Under the pieces are notes generated by a model. The model was not told the origin of the DNA. It made no database searches and was given only the letters and a program-made list of their open reading frames with translations. From positions 5,456,001 through 5,520,000 of the forward strand of contig NZ_JQNA01000002.1 in the NCBI RefSeq assembly GCF_000745015.1: a stretch of 64,000 bases of DNA, in the 5' to 3' direction. Shown here piece by piece: positions 26,789-36,382 of this stretch (position 1 is its first letter; the number at the start of each line of letters is the position of its first letter). The DNA comes from Burkholderia sp. 9120 (GTDB lineage Bacteria > Pseudomonadota > Gammaproteobacteria > Burkholderiales > Burkholderiaceae). The position numbers were made by a program, and so were the translations under genes.

Positions 26789-28421
26789 AGCCCAGCAGCA
26801 TCCACGCGGCAAAAACGGGCGGGCGCCCGACGTCTTCGAACGCGGCGGCTGGGTGCCGATGCGCGAATATCCGAACGACGACGAGGTCGACTTCGCGATC
26901 GTCGGCACTGGCGCGGGCGGCGGCACGCTCGCCTGCCGGCTGGCGGAGCAAGGCTTCCGGGTCGTTGCGTTCGATGCGGGCGCATGGTGGCGTCCACTGG
27001 AAGAGTTCGCGTCAGACGAAACGCATCAGGCGAAGCTCTACTGGACCGACGAGCGCCTCTGTGACGGCGAGAATCCGCTCAGGCTCGGCAACAACAACAG
27101 CGGCAAGGCGGTCGGCGGCAGTACGGTGCACTTCGCGATGGTCTCGCTGCGCTTCCGGCCCGAGTGGTTCAAGTCGCGTAGCGTGCTGGGCTATGGCGCG
27201 GACTGGCCGCTCGACTGGCGCGACATGTGGCGCTACTACGCACAGGTCGAGGACGCATTGAAGATCTCGGGTCCGGTGAATTATCCGTGGGGACCGAAAC
27301 GACCTCGCTACCCATACCGCGCGCACGAATTGAATGCCGCGGCGCTCGTGCTCGCACGCGGCGCCGAAGCGCTCGGGATCGACTGGAGCGCCACCCCGTT
27401 GGCAACACTCTCGGCCCCACGCGGCAAAGCGCACCCTTGTGTGTATCGCGGCTTCTGCACCTCCGGCTGCGCGACCAACGCCAAACAGAGCGCTCTCGTC
27501 ACATGGATTCCGCGCGCGGTGCGTGCCGGCGCGGAAATACGCGATCTGGCGATGGTCGGCCGTATCGTCACGAACGACGCGGGCCTCGCGACCGGCGTCG
27601 ACTACCTGCGCGAAGGCCGCTGGCAGTTCCAGCGCGCGAAACATGTCGTGGTCGCCGGTTATGCAATCGAAACGCCGCGCCTCCTGCTGATGTCGGCAAA
27701 CGGGCGCTTCCCGGACGGCCTCGCGAACAGTTCGGGCCTCGTCGGCAAGAACCTGATGGCGCAGTCGAATCAGGCGGTCTACGGCACCTTCGACGAAGAA
27801 ATCCGCTGGTACAAAGGCCCCCCGTCGCTGGCGATCACGGAGCACTGGAATTACACCGATACCGGTAAGGACTTCTTCGGCGGCTACGCCTATATGAGCC
27901 AGGGACCGCTGCCCGCCGGCTGGGCCAGCGTGCAAAACGGCCGGGGACTGTGGGGCGACGCGTTAGCGCGCGAGATGCACAGGTACAACCATCAGGCCGG
28001 CTTGAAGATTGTCGGCGAAACCCTGCCGCAGGAGCGCAACCGCGTCACGCTCGCGGACGAAAAGGATCAGTACGGTCTGCCGGTGGCGCGGGTGACCTAC
28101 TCGCTGTGCGACAACGACAAGCGGTTGATCGCTCATTCACTGAACTTCATGGAGCAGGCACTCGGTGCGGCCGGCGGCCGCGAGATCTGGCGTGAAAACG
28201 ACGACACCTGTCACCTGAACGGCACCGCACGCATGGGCGACGATCCATCGCGCAGCGTGGTCGACGCGGACTGCCGCAGCTGGGACATCCGCAATTTGTG
28301 GATTTGCGACGGCTCGGTGTTTCCAACCGTGGGCGGGGTGAATCCCTCGCTGACCATTCAGGCAATCGCGTGCCGGACTGCCGAGCGCATCGTCGAGCTG
28401 GCTGCACGGGGAGAACTGTAG
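26778..28421 (+). CDS. GMC-family FAD oxidoreductase (gluconate dehydrogenase large-subunit-like)
   Basis: The 547-residue flavoprotein has the dinucleotide-binding motif VDFAIVGTGAGGGTLACRLAEQG near residue 37, GMC landmarks NNNSGKAVGGSTVHFAMV, GFCTSGCATNAKQS, and the C-terminal catalytic histidine in CHLNGTARMGD with the following GVNPSLTIQAIA. It would oxidise a sugar acid, polyol or alcohol and pass electrons on rather than to oxygen, given the subunit-3-like gene before it. GTG start at 26778 with AAGGAG upstream. Cytoplasmic or exported location is uncertain, as no leader is seen. Confidence 0.9.
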   Translation: MLDEAQQHPRGKNGRAPDVFERGGWVPMREYPNDDEVDFAIVGTGAGGGTLACRLAEQGFRVVAFDAGAWWRPLEEFASDETHQAKLYWTDERLCDGENPLRLGNNNSGKAVGGSTVHFAMVSLRFRPEWFKSRSVLGYGADWPLDWRDMWRYYAQVEDALKISGPVNYPWGPKRPRYPYRAHELNAAALVLARGAEALGIDWSATPLATLSAPRGKAHPCVYRGFCTSGCATNAKQSALVTWIPRAVRAGAEIRDLAMVGRIVTNDAGLATGVDYLREGRWQFQRAKHVVVAGYAIETPRLLLMSANGRFPDGLANSSGLVGKNLMAQSNQAVYGTFDEEIRWYKGPPSLAITEHWNYTDTGKDFFGGYAYMSQGPLPAGWASVQNGRGLWGDALAREMHRYNHQAGLKIVGETLPQERNRVTLADEKDQYGLPVARVTYSLCDNDKRLIAHSLNFMEQALGAAGGREIWRENDDTCHLNGTARMGDDPSRSVVDADCRSWDIRNLWICDGSVFPTVGGVNPSLTIQAIACRTAERIVELAARGEL

Positions 28422-28597
28422 AAGCACAGGTGGTCGCGCAGGCCGGTGAGCATCGGCAGACGTGCCGTCGACCGCGATCTGCGTCGCCGTCCTTCGCCCA
28501 GTTGCGCCTTGCCCTGGAATGTCCATTGCTCAATCATTTGATTCCACGGGCGCGCCGCTGGTAGACGTCTCGCCTAATCGATACAAGGAGTCCCGCA

Positions 28598-29500
28598 ATG
28601 TCAGAGACCCGCGATCAGTTCACGATGCAAGACCCGACTAAACAGTACCCCCAGCCCCCGTTCGAGCGACAACCGCAGTCCGCGCCTGGCCTCGCGCGAC
28701 AGATGACGCCCAGGCCCGATCATGGCGAAACCAGCTACAAGGGCTTCGGCAGACTGGTCGGCCGGCGCGCACTGATTACCGGCGCGGACAGCGGGATCGG
28801 CCGCGCGGTCGCCATCGCGTTCGCCCGTGAAGGCGCCGACGTCGCGCTGAACTACCTGCCGGGCGAAGAGGCGGACGCGCGCGAAGTCGTCAAGCTGGTC
28901 GAGGCCGCGGGCCGCAAGGCCATCGCGCTACCCGGCGATGTAAGCGAAGAAGCCTTCTGCACGCAATTAGTGGATCAGGCGATCGAACGGCTAGGCGGGC
29001 TCGATATTCTCGTGAATGTCGCGGGCAAACAGACTTACGTCGACGAAATCGCCGATCTGTCGACGCGGCAGTTCGAAGCGACCTTCCGAACCAATGTCTT
29101 CGCGATGTTCTGGCTATGTAAAGCCGCCCTGCCGCATCTGCCGCCCGGCGCGACGATCATCAATACGACGCCGATCCAGAGCTATCAGCCCAGTGCCGGA
29201 CTGCTCGATTACGCGTCGACCAAAGCGGCCATCACCGCGTTCACCCACGCACTGGCGAAGCAGGTCGTCGGCAAAGGAGTCCGCGTGAATGCCGTAGCGC
29301 CTGGGCCGGTATGGACGCCGCTGCAGCCGAGCGGTGGCCAGCCGGAGGAGAAAGTCGAGAAATTCGGCTCCGAAGTACCGATGAAGCGTCCGGGACAGCC
29401 CGCCGAACTCGCGCCGGTCTATGTGCTGCTCGCGTCGCAGGAGTCGAGCTTCGTGACGGGCGAGGTGTACGGTGTGACGGGCGGTAATCACCTGACCTGA
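28598..29500 (+). CDS. SDR-family oxidoreductase, YdaD/YhdF-like
   Basis: This 300-residue protein has an N-terminal extension of ~50 residues ([15 protein letters not shown], typical of stress-associated SDRs), the cofactor motif [21 protein letters not shown], a catalytic region TTPIQSY and YxxxK in LDYASTKAA. The C-terminal [10 protein letters not shown] is typical. The family reduces carbonyls with NAD(P)H and is often induced by general stress; substrate unknown. AAGGAG is nine bases before the ATG. It precedes the Nramp-like gene by 15 bp, so the two are probably co-transcribed. Confidence 0.9.
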   Translation: MSETRDQFTMQDPTKQYPQPPFERQPQSAPGLARQMTPRPDHGETSYKGFGRLVGRRALITGADSGIGRAVAIAFAREGADVALNYLPGEEADAREVVKLVEAAGRKAIALPGDVSEEAFCTQLVDQAIERLGGLDILVNVAGKQTYVDEIADLSTRQFEATFRTNVFAMFWLCKAALPHLPPGATIINTTPIQSYQPSAGLLDYASTKAAITAFTHALAKQVVGKGVRVNAVAPGPVWTPLQPSGGQPEEKVEKFGSEVPMKRPGQPAELAPVYVLLASQESSFVTGEVYGVTGGNHLT

Positions 29501-29515
29501 CGCGCCCGCAGAACC

Positions 29516-30808
29516 ATGTCCTTCGTCGGCGAACAGGCGCGGACCACGGATGCGCGCGACGCACTGCCCGCGCATTCGTGGGCAATGCATGTCGGCCCAG
29601 GGCTGATTTCGACCGCAACCGACAACGACCCGAGCGGAGTCGTGACGTATTCGCTAGCCGGCGCGCAATTCGGTTACGACATGCTGTGGATGTGCGCGCT
29701 GTCCTATCCATCGATGGTGGCGTTCCAGCTCGTCGCGTCGAGAATCGCGGCGCAGACGGGTAAGGGCTTGACGGTAAACATGCGCGAGCATTACTCGCGT
29801 CTGCTTTTCTATCTCGCGGTTGCGCGCTTTCTCGTCGCCAACGTGTTCAACATCGCGGCCGATGTCGTCGCGATGGGGGTCGGCGCGCAACTCCTGTGGC
29901 ACGGTTCAGTTCCGCTATTCGCCGCCGCTTTCGGCGTTCTGTCGATCGCGCTCCAGTGGTTTGTGCCGTACGCACGCTATGCGCGGATTCTGAAGTGGCT
30001 GGCTGCGTGCCTGTTCGCCTACGTCGGCGTCACGCTGATCGGCCATACGTCATGGCAGACGCTCGCTTTCAACGCCTTCGTGCCGCACATCACATGGCGC
30101 GGCGACTACTTCACCATGCTGCTGGCCGTGCTGGGCACGACGATCAGCCCGTATCTTCTGTTCTCTCAGGCCGAGCAGCAGATTGAAGGAAATCGACCTC
30201 GAGCAGCGGGTGCGGATCGCGCCACGAGCAACCGGCAGTTGAAAAAAGTGCGCGGCGATACTCTCATCAGAACGGTGCTGTCGAACGCGGTCGGGTTGTT
30301 TATCATGGCCGCGGCCGCGTCGACGCTTCACGCAAGCGGACACGTTCTCGCCAACGCCTACGACGCCGCAAGCGTACTTCGGCCGCTCGCTGGCGGATAT
30401 GCATCGCACGTGCTGGGATTGGCGTTCATCGGCACCGCCCTGCTCGCTCTGCCCCCGCTCGCCGGATCGGCCGCCAATGCTGCGGTCAGCGCGCGGGACC
30501 GGCGCCCAGGCAAGCAGCACAATCGGCCGGTGGCTCGCGCACTTCTCGTTGTCATGGCGCTCGGCGTGTCGATCGGGGTCGGCCTGACACTCATGCACGT
30601 CGAGCCGATCCGGGCGCTCTACTGGAGCGCCGTGCTCAACGGCTCGACCGCTACGCCCGTGATGGTGATGCTCGTGTTGCTAAGCATGAAACGCTCCGCG
30701 GTGGGCGATCTCAACACCCATTGGACCTTGCGCGCGCTGTGCTGGTTGGCCACGCTGTTCGCGGGCGCGGCACTCGCAGCCGAGTTTGCCTGCAAGTGGC
30801 TTTTTTGA
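29516..30808 (+). CDS. Nramp-related metal transporter with altered ion-binding motifs
   Basis: This 430-residue inner-membrane protein has about eleven helices. The first-helix motif of Nramp transporters (DPGN) reads DPSG at residues 38-41, and the helix 6 MPH motif reads SPY at 211-213 (TTISPYLLFSQ). The overall fold (GPGLISTATDNDPSGVVTYSLAG, LGTTISPYLL) still fits Nramp-related proteins. Loss of the metal-binding asparagine and methionine suggests an ion other than Mn/Fe, perhaps Mg as in the Nramp-related magnesium group; this is inference. It follows an SDR gene by 15 bp. Confidence 0.82.
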   Translation: MSFVGEQARTTDARDALPAHSWAMHVGPGLISTATDNDPSGVVTYSLAGAQFGYDMLWMCALSYPSMVAFQLVASRIAAQTGKGLTVNMREHYSRLLFYLAVARFLVANVFNIAADVVAMGVGAQLLWHGSVPLFAAAFGVLSIALQWFVPYARYARILKWLAACLFAYVGVTLIGHTSWQTLAFNAFVPHITWRGDYFTMLLAVLGTTISPYLLFSQAEQQIEGNRPRAAGADRATSNRQLKKVRGDTLIRTVLSNAVGLFIMAAAASTLHASGHVLANAYDAASVLRPLAGGYASHVLGLAFIGTALLALPPLAGSAANAAVSARDRRPGKQHNRPVARALLVVMALGVSIGVGLTLMHVEPIRALYWSAVLNGSTATPVMVMLVLLSMKRSAVGDLNTHWTLRALCWLATLFAGAALAAEFACKWLF

Positions 30809-31494
30809 GCGCTGCGGGTCGCAGCGCTATCGAACGACGCAGCGGCTCAGACCGGCGCGGCGCTCGCCCGCAGGCACTCGTGTTACAGGCGCGATTGAAT
30901 CCTGTCGAACCGCGCGGAGGGCAAGCTGGAGGGTCTTGTCTGATCAGCTACCCAACGGGGAGAGTCGAAGGCCAGTTCCGGGCGCGGGTACAACAGTTGC
31001 GACGAGGATATGAGGGCGATCGTCGATCTGGTGACGGCATCGTCGGCGGCAAGCCGCACAATCGCATCGAGCATGTCGCCCCTATCCAACCACAAGGTCT
31101 AATAGTGTCATGGCCACTCCCCCCGACAGCGGCGCCCCGGCCGGTATTCGCAAGATTTGCGCAAAACGTCGGCTGGCGCCTACCGCGGAACGATATGGGT
31201 CAATTCAGCATTTGATCCGAAGTGCGCTGTTGCATCGGCAGACATTAGCCTTCATCGCGTGGGTTTCGGTTGGGACGGGCACGATATTTCTTGTGCTTTC
31301 ACTTCGGGCGATCGCTTTGTGCGCGTTTCTAGTCGGCGCCTGCTGCGCGTACGCTGGGCGGCGACCGCCGCCCTGAATCGCCGGTTGGTGGACAGACGCC
31401 AAGCTCGTGGAACGCCGCTTGCGACAACGCGCTGAGGTCACGGCGATGCCGGAGCATCGCGACAGGTCAACGCGAATTCAATGGGAGTGCAACC
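30809..31494. other. 686-bp intergenic region, no supported gene
   Basis: This gap separates the Nramp-like and aldehyde-oxidoreductase genes. Short plus-strand frames (31110-31376 and 31157-31435) overlap each other, lack good ribosome-binding sites and have shadow-like composition. It should hold the promoter for the three-gene molybdenum-enzyme operon; I could not define one. The start context of the first gene has GGGAG about eight bases upstream of 31495. Confidence 0.45.
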
Positions 31495-32025
31495 ATGCAT
31501 TTCGTCATCAACGGCTGCGAGGCCGAGCTGGACTTCGACCCCAGGACATCGCTGCTCGATCTGCTGCGGGAACACCGTCACCTGTTCGGCGCGAAAAAGG
31601 GCTGTGATCAGGGAGCATGCGGCGCCTGCACTGTGCTGGTGGACGGGACCCGCATCAACAGTTGCCTCGCGCTCGCGGTGCAGTACCAGGATTGCGCAAT
31701 CACCACCATCGAGGGGCTGGGCGGACCAGACAAACTTCATCCTCTGCAAGCCGCTTTCGTCGAGCACGACGGCTTCCAGTGCGGCTACTGTACCCCCGGC
31801 CAGATCTGCTCGGCGCTCGGCATGGTCGAAGAACTGAAGCGCGGCGTGCCGAGCTATGTGAGCGCGGACGTGAGCGCGGCAGGTTTCGAACTCACGGACG
31901 ATGAATTGCGCGAACGAATGAGCGGCAACCTGTGCCGCTGCGGTGCCTACAACGGCATCGTCGACGCGATCCATGACACGTTCGGCGCGGACGGCGTCGA
32001 GCCCGCCAGGCGCGAGGCCGCCTGA
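31495..32025 (+). CDS. paoA: aldehyde oxidoreductase [2Fe-2S] subunit, PaoA-like
   Basis: The 176-residue subunit carries the plant-type cluster motif KKGCDQGACGACTVLVDG with a fourth cysteine in NSCLAL, and the second helical cluster motif CGYCTPGQIC plus GNLCRCGAYNGI. It relays electrons from the molybdenum cofactor to the FAD subunit. E. coli PaoA has a Tat leader that exports the complex; none is present here, so this enzyme is probably cytoplasmic. The gene overlaps the FAD-subunit gene by one base (TGATG). Confidence 0.9.
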   Translation: MHFVINGCEAELDFDPRTSLLDLLREHRHLFGAKKGCDQGACGACTVLVDGTRINSCLALAVQYQDCAITTIEGLGGPDKLHPLQAAFVEHDGFQCGYCTPGQICSALGMVEELKRGVPSYVSADVSAAGFELTDDELRERMSGNLCRCGAYNGIVDAIHDTFGADGVEPARREAA

Positions 32026-33011
32026 TGAATCCCTTTACCTACGAACGCGCGTCCGATCCGCAGACGGCGCTAACGCTCGGCGTCCAGCCGGGCGCCAAAT
32101 ACCTGGGCGGGGGCACCAACCTCGTCGACCTGATGCGCGAGACCATCGAGCATCCCATCGTGCTCGTCGACGTTACGCGTCTCTCGTGCGCAATCGATGA
32201 GACCGCCGAAGGCAATCTGCGAATCGGCGCCGGGGTCAAGAACACCGCAGCGGCGGCCGACCGGCGCGTGCGGGAGCGCTATCCGATGCTGTCCGAGGCG
32301 ATCCTCGCCGGCGCTTCCGCGCAGATCCGCAATATGGCGACCGTGGGCGGCAACCTGCTGCAGCGCACGCGCTGCGGCTACTTCTACGACGACGCGGCGC
32401 ACTGCAACAAACGCGTGCCCGGCGCGGGCTGCGATGCAGTCGATGGTTTCAACCGCATGCACGCCATTCTTGGCGCTTCGCCCGCCTGTGTCGCCACCCA
32501 CCCTTCCGATATGGCCGTGGCGCTGGCTGCGCTGGATGCGGTGGTCACGGTGGAAGGTCGCAACGGCAAACGCGAGATTCCGTTGATCGATTTTCATGTG
32601 CTGCCCGGCGAAACGCCTCACATCGAGACCGTGCTGGAGGCCGGCGAATTGATCACTGCGGTGACGCTGCCGCCTGCCATGACGGGTCGTTCCATCTATC
32701 GCAAGGTACGCGACCGCGCCTCCTATGCGTTCGCGTTGATCTCGGTCGCCGTGGTTCTGCAAGTGCAGGACAGCGTCGTGAAAGACGTGCGGATCGCTCT
32801 GGGCGGCGTCGCTCACAAACCGTGGCGCGCCAGCGCGGCCGAAGCGGCCGTCAAGGGCGGCCCGGCGACCGAAGCGGCGTTTCACGCGGCGGTGCAAACC
32901 GAACTCGCTTCCGCGCGCGGTCTGCGCGACAACGCCTTCAAGATTGAACTCGCGCAGCGCGTGATCGTCGACACACTGGTCCGCCTGACCGCTCTGCAGG
33001 AGACACACTGA
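32025..33011 (+). CDS. paoB: aldehyde oxidoreductase FAD-binding subunit, PaoB-like
   Basis: This 328-residue subunit belongs to the molybdopterin dehydrogenase FAD family (YLGGGTNLVDLMRE, MATVGGNLLQRTRC). Like PaoB/YagS it carries an extra cysteine set (RTRC, HCNKR, GAGC, SPACVAT) that holds a [4Fe-4S] cluster in E. coli. It accepts electrons from the PaoA-like subunit and passes them to an acceptor. One-base overlaps on both sides show translational coupling of the three subunits. Confidence 0.9.
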   Translation: MNPFTYERASDPQTALTLGVQPGAKYLGGGTNLVDLMRETIEHPIVLVDVTRLSCAIDETAEGNLRIGAGVKNTAAAADRRVRERYPMLSEAILAGASAQIRNMATVGGNLLQRTRCGYFYDDAAHCNKRVPGAGCDAVDGFNRMHAILGASPACVATHPSDMAVALAALDAVVTVEGRNGKREIPLIDFHVLPGETPHIETVLEAGELITAVTLPPAMTGRSIYRKVRDRASYAFALISVAVVLQVQDSVVKDVRIALGGVAHKPWRASAAEAAVKGGPATEAAFHAAVQTELASARGLRDNAFKIELAQRVIVDTLVRLTALQETH

Positions 33012-35326
33012 TGCCTATCCTCAAGGATGCCATGCAGGCGGTGATGAAAAAGGCCATTGCCCTCGCCCCTGACCGCTTTATCCCCGGCGGCGAGCCCGAT
33101 CCGCTGATTCTCCGCAAGCACGGCCTGATCGGCGCTTCCGTGAGCCGCATCGACGGACCGTTGAAGGTTTCCGGCCTGGCGACTTTCGCGGCCGAATTTC
33201 CGCTCGATGGCATGACTTACGCGGCGCTCAAGTATTCGACCATTGCGCGCGGCCGCATTGTCGACTTCGACACCGCCGCCGCCGAGGCCGCGCCAGGCGT
33301 CGTCCTGGTGATGACCTACCGCAACGCGCCTCGCCTGAAACCCATGCCGGCGTTCATGACGCAGCCCAAGGCCGCGGGCGGCGACGATCTGCCGGTCATG
33401 CAGGATGAGCAGATTCACTGGAATGGCCAGCCGGTCGCGCTGGTGCTGGCCGAGACCCAGGAGCAGGCGGACCATGCGCAATCGCTGATCGGGATCACGT
33501 ATGAGGCGCAAAGCGATGCGGTGACATCGCTCACTGCGGCCAAGGCGAAAGGCTCGGAACCCGGCGTGTTCCAGGGCGAGCCGTTGAAGCTTGAGATCAA
33601 CGAAGCGGAGGCCATGCTGGCTGCGGCGCCCTATAAGATCGATGCCCGCTACACGACCCCGCGTCACAATCACAATCCCATCGAACTGCATGCGGCGACG
33701 CTCGCCTGGCAGGGCGACACGCTGCGGATTCACGACACCGTGCAGGCAGTCGCTCACGAAGCATGGACCCTCGCACACGTGTTCGGCATCGACGAGAAAA
33801 AAGTGCACGTCACGTCGCCGTATGTGGGCGGCGGCTTCGGTTCGAAAACGGTGTGGCAACACCAGGTGCTGGCCGCCGCAGCAGCGAAGCTGGCACAGCG
33901 GCCCGTGCGGATCATGCTGTCCCGCGAAGGGGTATTCCGCCTCGTGGGCGGCCGCACGCTCACCGAACAGCGAGTTGCGCTGGGCGCCCAGGCCGACGGC
34001 ACGCTGGACGCGCTGATCCACACCGGCACGGTCGCCATGACGCCCCACAACAACATGCCGGAACCATTCATTCTGCCGGCAAAAAGCGCCTACGCGTCGC
34101 GCAGCTTTTTGCTCGACGTCGAGACCGTCAAGATGCACATGACGGCCAATACTTTCATGCGAGCGCCCGGCGAGGCAGTCGGTACGTTCGGCCTGGAGTC
34201 CGGCATCGACGAACTCGCGCACGCCATGGGCATGGACCCGATCGAATTGCGGATCGCGAACGAGCCGGACAAGGATCCGACGAGCGGGCTGCCGTTCTCT
34301 CAACGTGGCATTGTCGAGGCCTGGAAGGTGGGACGCGAGCGCTTCGGCTGGCAGGCGCGCGTCGCGCCGGGCGCACGGCGCGACGACGACTGGCTGGTCG
34401 GCATGGGCTGCGCAACGGGCACCTATCCGTATTACCGGATGCCGGGCGGCGCAGCACGTATCACGCTGACCGATACAGGGCGCGCCACCGTCAGCATCGC
34501 CGCGCACGAGATGGGCATGGGCACGTCGACCGCTCAGACTCAGATCGTTGCCGAGCGGCTCGGCCTGGGCATGGACGCCATCGATTTCAAATACGCCGAC
34601 TCCACGTTACCAGGGGTGGTGCTGGCGGGCGGCTCGCAGCAGACGGCCGCGATCGGCGCTGCCGTGATCGCGGCTCATCACAAGCTCGTCAGAAAACTGC
34701 TCCAGTTCGCCGGCAACAACTCGCCCCTTTCCGGGCTTTTACCCGACGAAGTGGGCGGCCGCGACGGCGGTCTCTGTGCGCTGGCAGACGAGAACCGCTT
34801 CGAGACCTACGCCGCCTTGCTGGCCCGCGCCAGACAAACGGAAGTGACGGTCGAGGCTGACGCGCCGATGCCCTTCGAGTTACAACACTGGTCCATGCAC
34901 AGCCATAGCGCGCTGTTCTGCGAGGTGCGGGTGAACGCCGTGACCGGCGAGATTCGCGTAAGCCGCTTTCTCGGCTCGTTCGACTGCGGCCGGATCATCA
35001 ACGCCAAGACCGCGGCCAGCCAGTTTCGCGGCGGCATCATCATGGGCCTTGGCCTTGCGCTGATGGAGGAAAGCGAGTTCGACGAGAGAACGGGCCGCAT
35101 CATGAATCCGTCGCTCGCCGACTATCACGTGCCGGTGCATCTGGACGTGCCGAAGATCGACATCATCTGGAACGATGACGCCGATCCTCACACGCCGATG
35201 GGCGCACGCGGCGTGGGCGAAATCGGTATTACCGGCGTGGGCGCGGCCGTGGCGAACGCGGTCTTCAACGCAACGGGCAAGCGCATTCGCGATCTGCCCA
35301 TTACGTTGGACAAGGTCATCCGCTAA
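33011..35326 (+). CDS. paoC: aldehyde oxidoreductase molybdenum-binding subunit, PaoC-like
   Basis: The 771-residue catalytic subunit of a xanthine-oxidase-family enzyme shows [17 protein letters not shown] near 270, molybdopterin-contact stretches ([32 protein letters not shown]) and the catalytic glutamate in [13 protein letters not shown] near the C-terminus. PaoABC oxidises aromatic and other toxic aldehydes to acids. It is slightly longer than the 732-residue E. coli protein. The pterin chaperone (PaoD/XdhC-like) is not within the window. Real substrate unproven. Confidence 0.92.
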   Translation: MPILKDAMQAVMKKAIALAPDRFIPGGEPDPLILRKHGLIGASVSRIDGPLKVSGLATFAAEFPLDGMTYAALKYSTIARGRIVDFDTAAAEAAPGVVLVMTYRNAPRLKPMPAFMTQPKAAGGDDLPVMQDEQIHWNGQPVALVLAETQEQADHAQSLIGITYEAQSDAVTSLTAAKAKGSEPGVFQGEPLKLEINEAEAMLAAAPYKIDARYTTPRHNHNPIELHAATLAWQGDTLRIHDTVQAVAHEAWTLAHVFGIDEKKVHVTSPYVGGGFGSKTVWQHQVLAAAAAKLAQRPVRIMLSREGVFRLVGGRTLTEQRVALGAQADGTLDALIHTGTVAMTPHNNMPEPFILPAKSAYASRSFLLDVETVKMHMTANTFMRAPGEAVGTFGLESGIDELAHAMGMDPIELRIANEPDKDPTSGLPFSQRGIVEAWKVGRERFGWQARVAPGARRDDDWLVGMGCATGTYPYYRMPGGAARITLTDTGRATVSIAAHEMGMGTSTAQTQIVAERLGLGMDAIDFKYADSTLPGVVLAGGSQQTAAIGAAVIAAHHKLVRKLLQFAGNNSPLSGLLPDEVGGRDGGLCALADENRFETYAALLARARQTEVTVEADAPMPFELQHWSMHSHSALFCEVRVNAVTGEIRVSRFLGSFDCGRIINAKTAASQFRGGIIMGLGLALMEESEFDERTGRIMNPSLADYHVPVHLDVPKIDIIWNDDADPHTPMGARGVGEIGITGVGAAVANAVFNATGKRIRDLPITLDKVIR

Positions 35327-35743
35327 AGCGGGAATCGCTGCGGCCGTACGGGGTGAACGAGGCAGAAATGAATCTCCCTCGTTGACGCCTTTTGACGCTT
35401 AAGCGCCTCGAAATAATAGTCGTCGTCGACGCGGTGATCCCAGCGATCGACGGCGCCTCCTATCGACAAAGGCGGTTCGCGGCGGTCGGATTGCTCCTGC
35501 CAGGAAGTCAATGTTAGCTGCTCGATACGTCGCAACGTCTTATCGGTCTATTATTGGCGAAAATCTCAACAATACAGTCGTTTTACGGTCAGGGATGTGA
35601 TCCGAGCCGGCTGTCGTCATGTGCCCGTACCGGACACCATCTCGCAAACCGTATAGGTACTGTACCGGCAACCCTCTTTAGAATGCTTCGACGTCCTATT
35701 GCTAGTTCTATTCCAGTTCTATCGCCAGACACCGGAGCACGCC
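35327..35743. other. 417-bp intergenic region with one doubtful small ORF
   Basis: A minus-strand ORF at 35323-35535 (70 codons from a TTG) has ordinary protein-like composition ([19 protein letters not shown]) and might encode a small protein, but no ribosome-binding site or family supports it. The rest holds the presumed promoter for the LysE gene. GGAG lies eight bases before the ATG at 35744. Confidence 0.3.
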
Positions 35744-36367
35744 ATGTTTTACCTCAGCCTCAGCGCCCTGCCAGCCGGCATTCTGTTCGCGCTCGTCACC
35801 AGCATCACGCCCGGTCCGAACAACACGATGCTGCTCGCCTCGGGCGTCAACTTCGGTTTTCGCCGCACGTTGCCGCATCTGTCCGGTATCAGCCTCGGCG
35901 TCGTGCTGTTGATGCTGTCGGTGGGCATTGGCCTCGGTGAAGCCTTCGTCCATTTCCCGGTGCTGTACACGGTGCTCGAAGTGGCGAGCGTTGCCTATCT
36001 GCTGTATCTGGCGTGGAAGATCGGCACGTCGGGTGAATTGAAGCTCAAGAAAGGCGAGCGCCGGCCCATGAAATTTCATGAAGCCATCGCGTTCCAGTGG
36101 GTCAATCCGAAGGCATGGATGATGGTGCTGACCGCCGCCACGACCATTCATCTCAGCGAGAGCTACAGCATGAATGCGGTCGCGATGGCCGCGATCTTCT
36201 ACGTGATCGGTTTTCCGTGCATCTGCTTGTGGGCAGGGTTCGGCACGGCGATGCGCAAGGTGTTGTCGGACCCGAAGCGCCTGCGTATTTTCAATGTCGC
36301 GATGGCGCTGTTGCTGGTGCTGTCGTTGTATCCGATCGCGCTGAAGCTGCTCGGCCACGCGGGTTGA
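35744..36367 (+). CDS. LysE/RhtB-family amino-acid exporter
   Basis: This 207-residue inner-membrane protein has about six helices and the family motif ITPGPNNTMLLASGVNFG near residue 20 and FQWVNPKAWMMVL near 120. LysE/RhtB proteins export amino acids or related small metabolites using the proton gradient. The ATG at 35744 has GGAG upstream at good spacing. It converges with the MocR gene 15 bp away. Substrate unknown; the aminotransferase/MocR pair next door suggests amino-acid handling. Confidence 0.9.
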   Translation: MFYLSLSALPAGILFALVTSITPGPNNTMLLASGVNFGFRRTLPHLSGISLGVVLLMLSVGIGLGEAFVHFPVLYTVLEVASVAYLLYLAWKIGTSGELKLKKGERRPMKFHEAIAFQWVNPKAWMMVLTAATTIHLSESYSMNAVAMAAIFYVIGFPCICLWAGFGTAMRKVLSDPKRLRIFNVAMALLLVLSLYPIALKLLGHAG

Positions 36368-36382
36368 GCAGCGCAATAGCGA

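Noticed and set aside
31110..31435. Two overlapping plus-strand ORFs of about 90 codons
   Set aside because: No ribosome-binding site, mutually overlapping frames and no recognisable domain; a degenerate remnant is possible but unproven.
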